Source: Chamaelirium japonicum
Taxonomy: Eukaryota > Streptophyta > Magnoliopsida > Liliales > Melanthiaceae
Direction: 5' to 3'
Assembly (NCBI GenBank): GCA_947650365.1
Contig: OX393549.1
Coordinates: 27,185,209-27,249,208, forward strand
Length of the DNA stretch: 64,000 nucleotides
The position numbers and the translations under genes are program-made. The notes beneath the pieces were generated by a model. That model saw only the letters and a program-made list of their open reading frames with translations, made no database searches and was not told the origin of the DNA. How positions within the stretch are numbered: position 1 is the stretch's first letter; each line of letters starts with the position of its first letter. Below, piece after piece: positions 20,916 through 33,900 of the stretch.

Positions 20916-23900
20916 TCATGGATAAAACAACTTGAGGTGTCTAGAATTCCAAGCTCTTGGCAATCTATCTCCTTCTGATGAGATCAGTCGATAGGAGCCT
21001 TTGCCTCCAACTGACTCAATAATGTATGGACCTTCCCAGTTGGGAGCAAGCTTCCCACTGCTGTGTTCTTTGGTGTTGTAGAAAACTGCTCTGAGAACTA
21101 AACTACCCACTGGGAACTGTCTCTTGTAGACTTTCTTGTCGTAGGCTCTTTTGATCTTCTGCTGGTACTTGGCCACACGAAGTGATGCTTGATCTCGTAA
21201 TTCTTCGGAGAAGTCTAGATCATTGATCCGAAGTTCTTCATTGATCCCTTCTTCAACAGCTTTGGTCTTCAAAGTGCTTGATATATTTTCTGTGGGGAGT
21301 ACTGCTTCCGATCCGTATGTTAGATGAAAGGGTAAGAACCCTGTTGATCTTCTCGGAGTTGTGCGATACCCCCAAAGAACTTCAGGTAGGACTTGCTCCC
21401 ACAATCCTTTCTTATCGTTGAGTTTCTTCTTGAGTATACCAAGTATGGCTCTATTTGAGGCTTCAGCTTGGCCATTGCATTGAGGATATCTTGGAGTTGA
21501 ATAGAATAGCTTGATACCGTTGTTGAGAGAGAACTCTCGAAACTTGTCGGAGTCAAACTGAGCTCCATTGTCAGCAACAAGAACTTAAGGCGTACCAAAC
21601 CTTGAAAAGATGTTGTGCCGAATGAATTTGATCACTTCGTCGTCAGTCTCTCGGAAGAGGGGCACAGCTTCAACCCATTTGGTGAAGTAATCCGTGGCCA
21701 GCAATAGATACTTCTTCTTGCTCGGAGTTGGAGGGAAAGGACCCAAGAAATCTAACCCCCACTGATGGAATGGCCAGGGACTTGATAGTTGATGAAGCTC
21801 ATCTGCAGGGAGATGGATAGCTCGAGCGTGTATTTGGCATGGCTTGCATCTTTGAACAACTTGTCGAGCGTCTTTTGCCATTGTTGGCCAGTAGTACCCT
21901 TGTAGCTTTGTCTTGGCTTCAAGAGACCTTCCTCCCGAATGATTTCCACAAATTCCAGAGTGGATATCAATCAGGATTGCCTGTGCTTGCTCAGGACCAA
22001 GGCATTTGAGTAACATCCCGTTGTGAGATTTGAAATATAGATCTTCTCCTTGTAGAATGTAGTAGGGAAGCTTCCTTTGAAGTCTTCGGGCTTGATTTGG
22101 ATCTTCGGGCATTTTGCCATGTTTGAAGAAATCAAAGATTGATCGTCTCCAGTCTTCAGGCTCACTTGTAGTAGTGAGGTTCAAGGCGAGTTGATCTCCA
22201 CCCCCAGATCTCTTTGTAGTAGCAAGGATCTGTTGATCGGGGATGGTCTTGGGCATTTCTTGATAATCAATTTGTATTTGTCTTCCTCCGAGTGAGTCTC
22301 CAAGGACGGAGGCAGCATTAGCTAGAGCATCTGCTTCACGATTCTCTGCTCTTGGAATTTGAACGAACTCAGTTATAGTAAAACGTTGTTGAAGACATCG
22401 TACTAAGGCTAAGTAGAGTTGCATTCTTTCTTCGCGAGCTGTGTACTCTCCATTGATTTGCCTTATGATCAATTGGGAGTCGCTGTAGACGATGATTCGA
22501 TCTACCCCCAGAGATTCCGCCATTTCGAGTCCGGAAATGAGTGCTTTATATTCAGCTTCGTTGTTGGTGGCATTAAACCCAAGGAGAGTGGCCTTCTGGA
22601 GATGATCAAGTTCGGGGGATATTAAGACTATCCCAGTTCCCGAACCGATCATACTAGAAGCTCCATCAGTATAGAGTTTCCATGGAGGAGTCACATCAAT
22701 AGCCTCAAGATTTGGATCAATCTTTGTTGAAGGAATGATCGGAGTATTGTCTTCATCTTCTAAGCGCATGTCGACATCTTCTTCCCAAGTGATGGGGTCT
22801 TCAACTGGAAAATCAGCTAGAAAATCAGCTACAGCTTGACCTTTGATAGAAGTGCGAGATTCGAATTGAATCCCCAGAGCACTCATTTCGATCACCCATT
22901 TGGTCATTCGACCAGCTCGACCAGCTTTGTCAATGATATCTTTGAGTGAATGTTCTGAAATGACAGTGATCTGGTGGGAGACGAAGTATGGTTGGAGACA
23001 ACGCGATGCAGTGAGCAAGGCCAGGATGACCTTCTCAGTTTTTGAATAGCGAGTTTCAGCCGGAAGAAGAGTGTGGCTGATATAGTAGACTGGATGCTCG
23101 AAGCCTTCTCTTCTACTGACTAAGACTGCACTGATTGCTTGATCAGTTACGGCGAGATAGAGCCATAAGTCTTCTTTTGGCAATGGAGCAGTCAGGATAG
23201 GAGCTTGCACCAGATATTTCTTGATGCTTTGAAATGCTTCTTCACAGATCGGACTCCAGCCAGATGTATCCGCCTTTCGTAGTTTGTTGAAGAGGGGTTT
23301 GCATTTGTCGGAAGATTTTGAGATGAATCGATTGAGTGCTGCAAGTCTTCCAGTGAGTCGCTGTACCTCCTTTCGATTGGTAGGTGAAGGCATATCGATG
23401 ATGGCTCGAATTTGATCGGGATTGGCTTCAATACCCCTCCTGGTCACAAGATGACCCAGGAATTTGCCAGATTGAACTCCGAAAGCGCACTTGGCTGGAT
23501 TGAGCTTCATACGATATTTTCGAAGAACTTGAAAGGTTTCTGCCAGATCAGAAAGATGCTTGCTCCGAACGGAACTCTTGGTGAGGAGATCATCGACATA
23601 GACTTCGACGTTGCGACCGATCTGATCTTCGAACATTTTTGTGACTAACCTTTGATAGGTAGATCCAGCATTTTTGAGGCCGAATGGCATTACATTGTAG
23701 CAGTAGAGACCTCGGCTAGTCACGAAGCAAGTCTTTTATTGATCGTCTGGATGAAGTGGAATTTGATTATATCCAGAATACCCATCCATGAAGGACAATA
23801 GCTCGTGGCCAGCAGTGGCATCGACGAGTCTATCGATCCTTGGCATGAGAAATGGGTCTTTGGGGCAAGCCTTGTTGAGGTTGGTGAAGTCGATGCAGAC

Positions 23901-26795
23901 TCGGACTTTCCCATTCTTCTTTGGAACAGCAACAATGTTAGAGATCCAAGTAGGATACTCTACTTCACGGATAAAACCTGCTGCGAGTAGCTTGGTGATT
24001 TCTTCTTGAACAGCAACTTGCAGCTCTGGTCGGATGGTGCGTGGCTTTTGCTTGACAGGCTTCATTTCTTCTTTGATCGCAAGTCGATGGCAAGCGTCAT
24101 CTGGATTGATACCAGGCATGTCTTCGAAACACCAGGCGAAGACGTCGATATTGGACTGGAGGAAGGATATCATGTCTTGCGCTTCTGCGTCGCTAAGACT
24201 GGTACCAATAAATGTTTGTCGAGGGAGATCTCCACTGCCAATGTTGATAGGGATGATTTCTTCAATTGAAGGTGATGTTTCCCATTCGATTGGTGGAGGT
24301 TCGGTCAGCGGAATCTCCTTTGATGGCTATTTGGAAGAGGGACCAGCTTCATCTTGTGGCCGCTTTGGAGGAGCAATGTTGATCTTTCGATCTGTTTTAG
24401 CTGCAGCAGCCTCACAAGACATTCCAGCTTGTTGATCACCTCGAATGCAGACGATGCCTTCTCCTGTTGCAAACTTGAGAAGTTGGTGATAAGAAGAGGA
24501 GATGGCATTGATCTGGTGGAGGAATGGTCGCCCAAGAATGGCGTTGTAGCTAGACATTCCTTCGACGATTGCAAACCTCACCGAGACTCGAGTCTCTCGG
24601 CTGAGGTCGATGGTAAATCTGGACTCGCCCACCGTGATGCTTTGTTCACCGTTGAAACCAGTGATCACCGTTGGAACGACATCAAGGCTTTGATACTTAT
24701 GTCCCAGACGCTTGAAGCAATCCGAGAACATAATGTCGATGGAGCTTCCGGTGTCGATGAGGATCCGGTTGACAGTGCTTCCGTCGATGAGGAGTTTCAA
24801 GACAAGGGGGTCTCGATGGGGAGTGTGAACTCCTTGAAGATCTGCGTCATTGAAGACGATAGAGGGCCAAGCCAAACCCTCGATGGGCTTCTCGATCCAA
24901 GTGTCTTCCTTGTTTGCTGCAGCGCGAACATGGAAGATGCGTCGAACTTGTCGATCCACTTCTTTCCCGGTTATTGATTGATTGTGCAATGATCCGTGGA
25001 TGCCAAAGACATTGGCTTTCACAGAGATTGGTTACCGGTTGGAGGAGATTTGATGTACCCAACACACTTCTTTCCCCTTTGCAGAGGCTCGGTGTTGATC
25101 GTGTCCGCCTTTGAGGAACTCTTGAAGATGGCCTTCTCGCAATAGGTCTTCAAGATGGAACTTCAGCCGAAAACACCGATCGGTGGAGTGGCCGTGACTT
25201 CGGTGGAAGTCGCAATATACTGTTTTATCAGCTGTAAATTTCGAGTTCGGCTGAAGAGGATTGGGCCTCCGAACGAACTCTTCATGTTGAATGCGATCGA
25301 GTATCTGTTCGACCGGCATATTCCACTCGGTGAAAGTGGTCTTCGTTGGAGATCGACGCCCATCATTCTTTGATCATTTGTTGGCTGGAGGGGTTGCTGC
25401 CTCAGCGTTGTGAGCCTTGGCGGCATACTTGGGAGCTTCTCTCTCTGCAGGCCTTCGTTTTGTTTCTCGCCCTTTACGAGCGACTTGATCGTCTTCGACC
25501 TCGATCTCTCTCTGGATTCGATCGAACATAGCACCTAGAGAAGGAGGGGGATTGCGGATGAAGTCGTTGTAGATGTGTAGATCGAAGTGGAGAGCGTTCT
25601 GGAAAGCCAACATAATGGCTTCATCATCCAGATGTCTTCCAGAGAGGGCAGCGTGCTCATTGCAGAATCTCCTTGTGAAGCTGCGGAGACTTTCGTCGGA
25701 ACCCATCCTTAGCCGATATAGAGAGTCGAGCTTCTTCTCGGGCTTTAGATTGAGCTGATAATGCTGCACAAAGAGTTTAGCTAAAACATCGAACTGGGTA
25801 ATGGACCCAGCTCGAAGATTGTGATACCAGTCGAGCGATGGCTCGTCGAGACTTCCTGCGAAGGTGCGGCAGAGCACATTGTTTTCTTCTTCGTGCGGCG
25901 TTAAAGCTTGCTTGAAGGCAAGGATGTGGAGAGTAGGATCTCCTCTGATGCAGTTGAATTTGGGGAGGATTGGAGTTCTCCATCCCCTTGGAAATGTTGT
26001 CTCAAAGAGACTTCGATGTAGAGGCCCGGCAGAAGAATAGCCATCCCTGCGACCATGTCCTCGACCTAAAGGTGGATCAAGAGGCAAGATCACAAGGTCT
26101 TGCTCAGGCATCGAAGTATCTGCTGGTTGAAGTCGATGTCGGAGGTCCGATCCAAGCCCACGCTGAAGTGGGATGGAAGGGGAAACTCGACTCTTTGAAG
26201 GAGCGCCTTTCATTTGGTGCCTCCTTGGTATGTTGAGCTTTGAAGGTGCCCTCTTGTCGCAGTTGCGGCCAGAAGACGATTGGGAAGACTCATCGTCAAG
26301 GCGATCCCAAACACTCTGCTTCCAGGGGGCAGCAGAGGGAGTTGGGTCGCGTCGGATCTTCTCTAGGGCGTCAGTGCCCATTGACCTCCGTTGCTCGGAG
26401 TGAATTGAACGTCGAGGAAGATCAACCCTCTCACTTGTAGAGGGGATAGGAAGAGCGATTCCAGCCTCCGAGGCTACCTTCTTCAGAGCATCCCTCTCAG
26501 CAGTGAGGGTGGCATTCTGTTTTGCCAATTGGAGCAGCTGGAAGTCGACTGCCGAAATTTGGTAGGTTGATGGAGGGTCTTCAGCTGGAGCTGGTGTTGT
26601 TTGCCCAATCGACTGTCGCGCGGGGTGGGCGATAGGTCGATCGACAGATCTGCCGCTCCCTGAACGAACCCCCATCTCGGGGACAGCAAGGGGCTGTCCG
26701 AAGTTGAGCCTTTGACTCATTAAACGAGTCTCAGGACGAGGTTGTTGTTGAGTGTTACTTCCTTCTGGTTGGCCTTGATGTTTCGTCCTCGCCAT
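20916..26795 (-). pseudogene. gag-pol of the inner Gypsy element
   Basis: Minus-strand coding region starting MARTKHQGQ. Approximate parts: gag 25400-26795, with the retrotransposon gag core (NVLCRTFAGSLDEPSLDWY); zinc knuckle CDFHRSHGHSTDRC near 25220; protease with LIDTGSS near 24750; reverse transcriptase 23300-24050 (VYVDDL motif near 23600); RNase H 22850-23250; a second RNase H typical of the Tat lineage 22280-22690 (WKLYTDGASS); integrase zinc-binding region 21830-21980, catalytic core 21420-21760, and C-terminal GPY/F-like module 20940-21180 (KLAPNWEGPYIIE). The domain order is complete for a Tat element. It is broken, with about five interruptions, so it should be treated as a fossil. 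No envelope-like gene is present. Confidence 0.93.
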
Positions 26796-26930
26796 TCAGA
26801 GAGCGAAAGGTGCAACGAGATTGCCGTTCAGTTGTCTGATCAACCGAGAGGGCGAGGAAGTTTGACTATCAAGATCGGTTGTAGGTTCAACCGATCAAGT
26901 AGTAGCGGAGAGTTGGTCCTTTTGATCGGA

Positions 26931-26949
26931 TCCCACAGACGACGCCAAA
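26931..26949 (-). other. Primer-binding site of the inner Gypsy element
   Basis: Two bases inside the 5' LTR the minus strand reads TTGGCGTCGTCTGTGGGA, close to the TGGCGCCGTCTGTGGG sites common in plant Gypsy elements. The outer copy has TTTGGCACCGTCTGTGGGA. The matching tRNA was not identified here. The leader 26796-26930 before gag holds no other feature. Confidence 0.7.
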
Positions 26950-26950
26950 C

Positions 26951-27683
26951 TGTGGGGGAAAATCTTCGTGCCGACCCGAAGACTCTCGCAGCACCAGTCA
27001 ATTGAAATTGAAGTTGACGTCGAAGATCGTTGGTCGATCTGTTGATCGAAGTTGAAGCTTTTGATATGTAAACAGAGATATGCAATCAGAGAGAGAGTTT
27101 GACACGAGAAGTGATCTCGGAGTTCAGCCGAAGCCTACGTCTCCGTGCTATAGGGTGCAACCCGAATTCACTAACACTTTTCTCAAAGTAACCTCGACAG
27201 GCCGAGTGCTACTGATAGTCTTTTTTGATCTCTTCACAGACAAGAAGATGGTCAAGTAGAGGTGAAGGGTGTGAAGATAGAGATTCCAGAGCTCTGGTTT
27301 TAGAACTGAGAATTCGATCACTTTAGAATCGATCCTTTTACATTCGAAGACTCTGCTATTTATAGGATTTTCTGGTGGTAAACGGCGGTCTCTGCTGCCG
27401 TATCTGGGGATCCTCCAGGTAAGGCTGGTGGGCTCCGCTGCCGTCTTAGGGGGCCCACCAGGCAGGGCCGGTGGGTCCCGCTGCTGTCTTCGGGGGCCCA
27501 CCAGGCAGGGCCGGTGGGTCCCGCTGTGGTATTCGGGGGCCCACCAGGCAGGGCCGGTGGGTCCCGCTGTAGTCTTCGGGGGCCCACCAGGCAGGGCCGG
27601 TGGGTCCCGCTGTGGTACTCGGGGGCCCACCAGGCAGGTGGGTCCTGCTGTTTGCAGACTTCTTGCCAAAATTTGCACCCACA
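26951..27683 (-). repeat. 5' LTR of the inner Gypsy element
   Basis: 733 bp, about 99% identical to 14597-15329. Its U3 TATA box (complement at 27356-27364) drives minus-strand transcription into gag. The five GC-rich 42-43-bp repeats lie at about 27448-27645. Confidence 0.95.
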
Positions 27684-27688
27684 ATTAT
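27684..27688. repeat. Target-site duplication of the inner Gypsy element (right)
   Basis: ATTAT, identical to 14592-14596. TNP2 intron sequence and the exon at 27697 follow directly. Confidence 0.95.
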
Positions 27689-27696
27689 AGGCACAG

Positions 27697-28365
27697 GAGC
27701 TGCACGACAACCATGATCCGCTGATGAATGAGGATCTCTGGCGCTTATCTTGTAGTCCTTTGCAAGACGCAATATCGTACGATGGTTATATCATGAACGG
27801 TTATAGATTTCGGACGAAAGATAGTGAAAAATCACGAAGAACCCAAAATAGTGGGGTTGTCATCAACGGTGAGCAAGAAGAATTAGAAAATATCAACTTC
27901 TACGGCGTCCTCAACGAGATTCTCGAGATTAAATTCCTTGGCCAAAATCGGATCGTATTATTCAAATGCGATTGGTATGATGTTAATAATCGCGGGACTG
28001 GTTATAATGTCGACAAATACGGTTTTATCAGCATCAACACTGCCAAGAGATTGAATACCTAATATGAAGATCCATTCATTCTTGCCTCTCAAGCGCAACA
28101 GATATTTTATGCACCGGATAATACCTCTCCAGGTTGGCAAATTGTAGTCAGGTCACCACCCAGAGATTTTTACGACATGGGAGACAAGGATGCGGGGGTC
28201 GTCGATGATGATTTGGATGCATACCAGAATAATGAGATAATCATTATCGACGCAGTGCACGACGAAAATGAAGATGTCGACAATATAAACTGGACAGCGA
28301 ATGCAGATCAAATAATAGAAGAGGGAAGCGATGAGAGTGACAGAGATGAGACAGAAATTGACTAG
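27697..28365 (+). pseudogene. TNP2-type transposase, 3' exon (DUF4216 region)
   Basis: Continuation of the TNP2 gene after the nested Gypsy element. A CACAG acceptor precedes ELHDNHDPLMNEDLWRL, which follows WFEKH of the 5' exon as in other CACTA TNP2 proteins. The section GYRFRTKDSEKSRRTQNSG through CDWYDVNNRGTGYNVDKYG is the DUF4216 domain, and an acidic tail ends at 28365. One in-frame TAA (28060-28062) interrupts the domain where a Gln codon (CAA) would fit; the homology (YEDPFILASQAQQIFYAPD) goes on in the same frame beyond it. Together with the frame problem in the third exon, this suggests the copy no longer makes full transposase. Confidence 0.85.
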
Positions 28366-28460
28366 ACCGTATGTAAATCAAATTGTTTCATATTTAAATC
28401 AAATTGTTTCATATATAAATCATATTGTTTCATATGTATATCATATTGTTTCATATGTAA
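28366..28460. repeat. Short AT-rich 21-bp repeats after TNP2
   Basis: About four copies of an approximately 21-bp unit with AAATCAAATTGTTTCATAT. They lie between the TNP2 stop and the first 181-bp array and could fall in the TNP2 3' untranslated region. Confidence 0.7.
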
Positions 28461-29514
28461 AACAATAAGTTAGCGTGTTTCGGATATGAAATAGGTTTGG
28501 ATTCGATCCTATCGTCATCGGATCGGCATCCGATAATATGAAGTTGGAATTACTCCATATTTCGGACTTGCGAGCGGGTTCTAATAGGATATTTGACCAA
28601 TTTACGCTCCGATTCACCGATTTAGAGTCTAAGTGTTGGAAAATCATAAGTTAGCGTGTTTCGGATATGAAATAGGTTTGGATTCGATCCGATCGTCATC
28701 GGATCGGCATCCGGTAATTTGAAGTTGGAATTATTCCGTATTTCGGACTTGCGAGCGAGTTCTAATTGGATATTTGACCAATTTACGCTCTGATTCACCG
28801 ATTTAGAGTCTAAGTGTTGGAAAATCATAAGTTAGCGTGTTTCGGATATGACATAGGTTTGGATTCGATCCGATCGTCATCGGATCGGCATCCGGTAATT
28901 CGAAGTTGGAATTATTCTGTATTTCGGACTTGTGAGCGGGTTCTAATTGGATATTTGACCAATTTACGTTCCGATTCACCGATTTAGAGTCTAAGTGTTG
29001 GAAAATCATAAGTTAGCGTGTTTCGGATATGAAATAGGTTTGGATTCGATCGGATCGTCATCAGATCGGCATCCAATAATTCGAAGTTGGAATTATTCCG
29101 TATTTCGGACTTGCGAGCGGGTTCTAATTGGATATTTGACCAATTTACGCTCCGATTCACCGATTTAGAGTCTAAGTATTGGAAAATCATAAGTTAGCGT
29201 GTTTCGGATATGAAATATGTTTGGATTCGATCCGATCGTCATCGGATCGGCATCCGGTAATTCGAAGTTAGAATTATTCCGTATTTCGGACTTGCGAGCG
29301 GGTTCTAATTGGATATTTGACCAATTTACGCTCCGATTCACAGATTTAGAGTCCAAGTGTTGGAAAATCATAAGTTAGCGTGTTTCGGATATGAAATAGG
29401 TTTGGATTCGATCCGATCGTCATCGGATCGGCATTCGATAATTCGAAGTTGGAATTATTCCGTATTTCGGACTTGCGAGCGGGTTCTAATTGGATATTTG
29501 ACCAATTTACGCTC
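28461..29514 (-). repeat. 181-bp satellite array 1 inside the CACTA element
   Basis: About 5.8 tandem copies of a 181-bp unit, in the orientation opposite to array 2 at 30986-35110. Most units contain a perfect hairpin with arms CGATCCGAT and ATCGGATCG and a GACG loop. Each unit opens a 68-codon frame on the minus strand, but 181 is not a multiple of three and successive frames overlap, so these are not genes. The array ends abruptly at GCTCCG, where the TNPA-like gene fragment begins. Confidence 0.95.
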
Positions 29515-30985
29515 CGCGTCTAGCGCAGACTGCAGCTGAGTGATAGCACCGGTCTGGGTGTCTCGTGCCCTCGAGCGCATACCCTCTCGTCCAAAGTAGG
29601 AGGAGGGCGTCACTCCAAGGCCCGTACAGAGGACACGGCCGTGCGTGGCAGGTCTCAGCACAGTATCCATCGCTGAGTCGACAGATACTGAGCTGGAGGA
29701 GGAGCCGGCCTTGCTCGACGGGGTCACCAGAAGTCGCATCCTCTCCAATATAAAAACAACCAATGATATTCAATGATATTTTATGGCATATGTATAAGAA
29801 TATATTAACAGTAATTTAATTACTTACCACTTGCGAGGCAACCCTGTCATCCAGAAATGCCCCATCGATACGCCGCCTCCTAGAGGCCTCAAAAAGGTCA
29901 ATCCTATTAGGCTCGTGGCCCAAGGACTGTGTCTGTTGGACATATAAAATAAATAGATGAGTTAATATAACATATATAGAACTTTAAATAATAACAATGT
30001 TTGTATCATTTACCAGCTGCTGGGCAAGCTGGGGCATGGAGGTCCTCCCCTTCACTGGAGCAGGTGTCGTCGAGGCACTTCTATTCTGCTTGCCTATAGC
30101 AGATTTCCTCTGTGTCAATCAATTAAATTTTGAAACATCAATACAAATTTTTAGTATAACATTAAAACAAGTACGAATCAACAAAATTATAATTATACCT
30201 GAAAGCTAGGGGTGGCCCAGTGAGCGACCAAAAACTGTAGAATGTGTAGCGGTGGCGCGTCTCTCGTCCCGGCCGCAGCCTATACCTCCTCAGCCGGCTG
30301 GCCGACCAAGTAACCGTAGAGCTGGTAGAGCTCGTGACGGTAATCCCTGTACCGCTCACCCATCGTCTTCAACAAGTCCTCCCGATGGGTGTCGGTTTTC
30401 ATGTTCTCCCATTTAAATTTCTCCTGTAAAATCAATTTAGAAACAAGTCATTTTATCAAATCAAATTATAAAGAAGTACGATATTATTCTAAAATGCTTT
30501 AATGAAACTAACGTACCAAAAACTGCTGATACATCCTCTCCTTATAGGATGCATCAATATTCTTCCACCCCCTTAACCCCACAATCGAAGCATTCCTCTC
30601 CTCCCGTACTATCATGCCGACCCACGTGGCGGCGTCAGAAGCGTGCTCGCCCACAAAGGTCATGCCGCTCCACTGTAAGGGCAGCGGCTCGCGTAAGGCC
30701 GACAAGCGCCGGGCCGTCGTCACGCCCCGGTCACCTACGTGCCTGGTCGACCCTGCAAATAAAATATACATCAGTACTGAAGAAGTATTTACAACATGTA
30801 TAAAACTTTAGATCTAAACATTACCTGTGGGCGTAGACGCTGTAGCCGAGTGCTGAGCACTGCTCGAAGCTCCGGAGGCTGCGACCACAGCAGGAGCTGG
30901 TGTGGAGAGAGGAATAATACTACCAGATCCGGACGGCTCAGCCTCGGACCCTGGGGTAGCAGCCGGAGCGCTCCGAGCACCGGCT
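29509..30985 (-). pseudogene. TNPA-like (Transposase_24) gene fragment of the CACTA element
   Basis: Six likely exons on the minus strand: about 30985-30825, 30752-30517, 30423-30199, 30109-30014, 29942-29828 and 29741 to about 29512, all with GT-AG boundaries and compatible phases. The product resembles the plant Ptta/En/Spm Transposase_24 family, the accessory DNA-binding protein that binds subterminal repeats. Visible parts: a Ser/Pro-rich N-terminal stretch; WSGMTFVGEHASDAATWVGMIV; EKFKWENMKTDTHREDLLK; FLVAHWATPSFQ; IDLFEASRRRRIDGAFLDD; GVTPSSYFGRE. An in-frame TAG lies in exon 3 (30280-30282). Both ends run into the 181-bp arrays, so the start and the C-terminal coiled coil are missing or replaced. 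The strand is opposite to TNP2, whereas in En/Spm both products come from one strand. Confidence 0.72.
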
Positions 30986-33900
30986 CGCAAGTCCGAAATA
31001 CCAATTAGAACTCGCTCGCAAGTCCGAAATACGGAATAATTCCAACTTCGAATTACCAGATGCCGATCCGATGACGATCGGATCGAATCCAAACCTATTT
31101 CATATCCGAAACACGCTAACTTATGATTTTCCAACACTTAGACTCTAAATCGGTGAATCGGAGCGTAAATTGGTCAAATATCCAATTAGAACCCGCTCGC
31201 AAGTCCGAAATACAGAATAATTCCAACTTCGAATTACCGGATGCCGATCCGATGACGATCGGATCGAATCCAAACCTATTTCATATCCGAAACACGCTAA
31301 CTTATGATTTTCCAACACTTGGACTCTAAATCCGTGAATCGGAGCGTAAATTGGTCAAATATCCAATTAGAACCCGCTCGCAAGTCCGACATACGGAATA
31401 ATTCCAAGTTGGAATTATCGGATGCCGATCCGATGACGATCGGATCGAATCCAAACCTATTTCATATCCGAAACACGCTAACTTATGATTTTCCAACACT
31501 TAGACTCTAAATCGGTGAATCGGAGCGTAAATTGGTCAAATATCCAATTAGAACCCGCTCGCAAGTCCGAAATACGGAATAATTCCAACTTCGAATTACC
31601 GGATGCCGATCCGATGACGATCGGATCGAATCCAAACCTATTTCATATCCGAAACACGCTAACTTATGATTTTCCAACACTTAGACTCTAAATCGGTGAA
31701 TCGGAGCGTAAATTGGTCAAATATCCAATTAGAACCCGCTCGCAAGTCCGAAATACGGAATAATTCCAACTTCGAATTACCGGATGCCGATCCGATGACG
31801 ATCGGATCGAATCCAAACCTATTTCATATCCGAAACACGCTAACTTATGATTTTCCAATACTTGGACTCTAAATCCGTGAATCGGAGCGTAAATTGGTCA
31901 AATATCCAATTAGAACCCGCTCGCAAGTCCGACATACGGAATAATTCAAAGTTGGAATTATCGGATGCCGATCCGATGACGATCGGATCGAATCCAAACC
32001 TATTTCATATCCGAAACACGCTAACTTATGATTTTCCAACACTTAGACTCTAAATCGGTGAATCGGAGCGTAAATTGGTCAAATATCCAATTAGAACCCG
32101 CTCGCAAGTCCGAAATACGGAAAAATTCCAACTTCGAATTACCGGATGCCGATCCGATGACGATCGGATCGAATCCAAACCTATTTCATATCCGAAACAT
32201 GCTAACTTATGATTTTTCAACACTTAGACTCTAAATCGGTGAATCGGAGCGTAAATTGGTCAACTATCCAATTAGAACCCGCTCGCAAGTCCGAAATACG
32301 GAATAATTCCAACTTCGAATTACCGGATGCCGATCCGATGACGATCGGATCGAATCCAAACCTATTTCATATCCGAAACACGCTAACTTATGATTTTCCA
32401 ACACTTGGACTCTAAATCCGTGAATCGGAGCGTAGATTGGTCAAATATCCAATTAGAACCCGCTCGCAAGTCCGACATACAGAATAATTCAAAGTTGGAA
32501 TTATCGGATGCCGATCCGATGACGATCGGATCGAATCCAAACCTATTTCATATCCGAAACACGCTAACTTATGATTTTCCAACACTTAGACTCTAAATCG
32601 GTGAATCGGAGCGTAAATTGGTCAAATATCCAATTAGAACCCGCTCGCAAGTCCGAAATACGGAATAATTCCAAGTTGGAATTATCGGATGCCGATCCGA
32701 TGACGATCGGATCGAATCCAAACCTATTTCATATCCGAAACACGCTAACTTATGATTTTCCAACACTTAGACTCTAAATCGGTGAATCGGAACGTAAATT
32801 GGTCAAATATCCAATTAGAACCCGCTCGCAAGTCCGAAATACGGAATAATTCTAACTTCGAATTACCGGATGCCGATCCGATGACGATCGGATCGAATCC
32901 AAACCTATTTCATATCCGAAACACGCTAACTTATGATTTTCCAACACTTAGACTCTAAATCGGTGAATCGGAACGTAAATTGGTCAAATATCCAATTAGA
33001 ACCCGCTCGCAAGTCCGAAATACGGAATAATTCCAACTTTGAATTACCGGATGCCGATCCGATGACGATCGGATCGAATCCAAACCTATTTCATATCCGA
33101 AACACGCTAACTTATGATTTTCCAACACTTAGACTCTAAATCGATGAATCGGAGCGTAAATTGGTCAAATATCCAATTAGAACCCGCTCGCAAGTCTGAA
33201 ATACGGAATAATTCCAACTTCGAATTACCGGATGCCGATCCGATGACGATCAGATCGAATCCAAACCTATTTCATATCCGAAACACGCTAACTTATGATT
33301 TTCCAACACTTGGACTCTAAATCCGTGAATCGGAGCGTAAATTGGTCAAATATCCAATTAGAACCCGCTCGCAAGTCCGACATACGGAATAATTCCAAGT
33401 TGGAATTATCGGATGCCGATCCGATGATGATCGGATCGAATCCAAACCTATTTCATATCCGAAACACGCTAACTTATGATTTTCCAACACTTAGATTCTA
33501 AATCGGTGAATCGGAGCGTAAATTGGTCAAATATCCAATTAGAACCCGCTCGCAAGTCCGAAATATGGAATAATTCCAACTTTGAATTACCGGATGCCGA
33601 TCCGATGACGATCAGATCGAATCCAAACCTATTTCATATCCGAAACACGCTAACTTATGATTTTCCAACACTTAGACTCTAAATCGGTGAATCAGAGCGT
33701 AAATTGGTCAAATATCCAATTAGAACCCGCTCGCAAGTCCGAAATACGGAATAATTCCAAGTTGGAATTATCAGATGCTGATCCGATGACGATCGGATCG
33801 AATCCAAACCTATTTCATATCCGAAACACGCTAACTTATGATTTTCCAACACTTAGACTCTAAATCGGTGAATCGGAGCGTAAATTGGTCAAATATCCAA

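Larger units (their letters stand above)
14597..27683 (-). mobile_element. Inner Ty3/Gypsy Tat-lineage retrotransposon
   Basis: 13,087-bp minus-strand LTR element in an intron of the CACTA TNP2 gene, flanked by ATTAT on both sides. The LTRs are 733 bp each. Parts in minus-strand order: LTR 26951-27683, primer-binding site, gag-pol 26795 to 20916, convergent spacer, antisense aORF 17511-20306, palindromic minisatellite, polypurine tract, LTR 14597-15329. It has the same plan and is clearly related to the outer element, but the LTR sequence and minisatellite units differ, so it is a sister subfamily. It is a fossil in gag-pol, with about five breaks. The LTRs differ at about 7 of 733 positions by hand count (1%), roughly 0.4 million years at 1.3e-8 per site per year, younger than the outer element as nesting requires. 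Confidence 0.96.
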
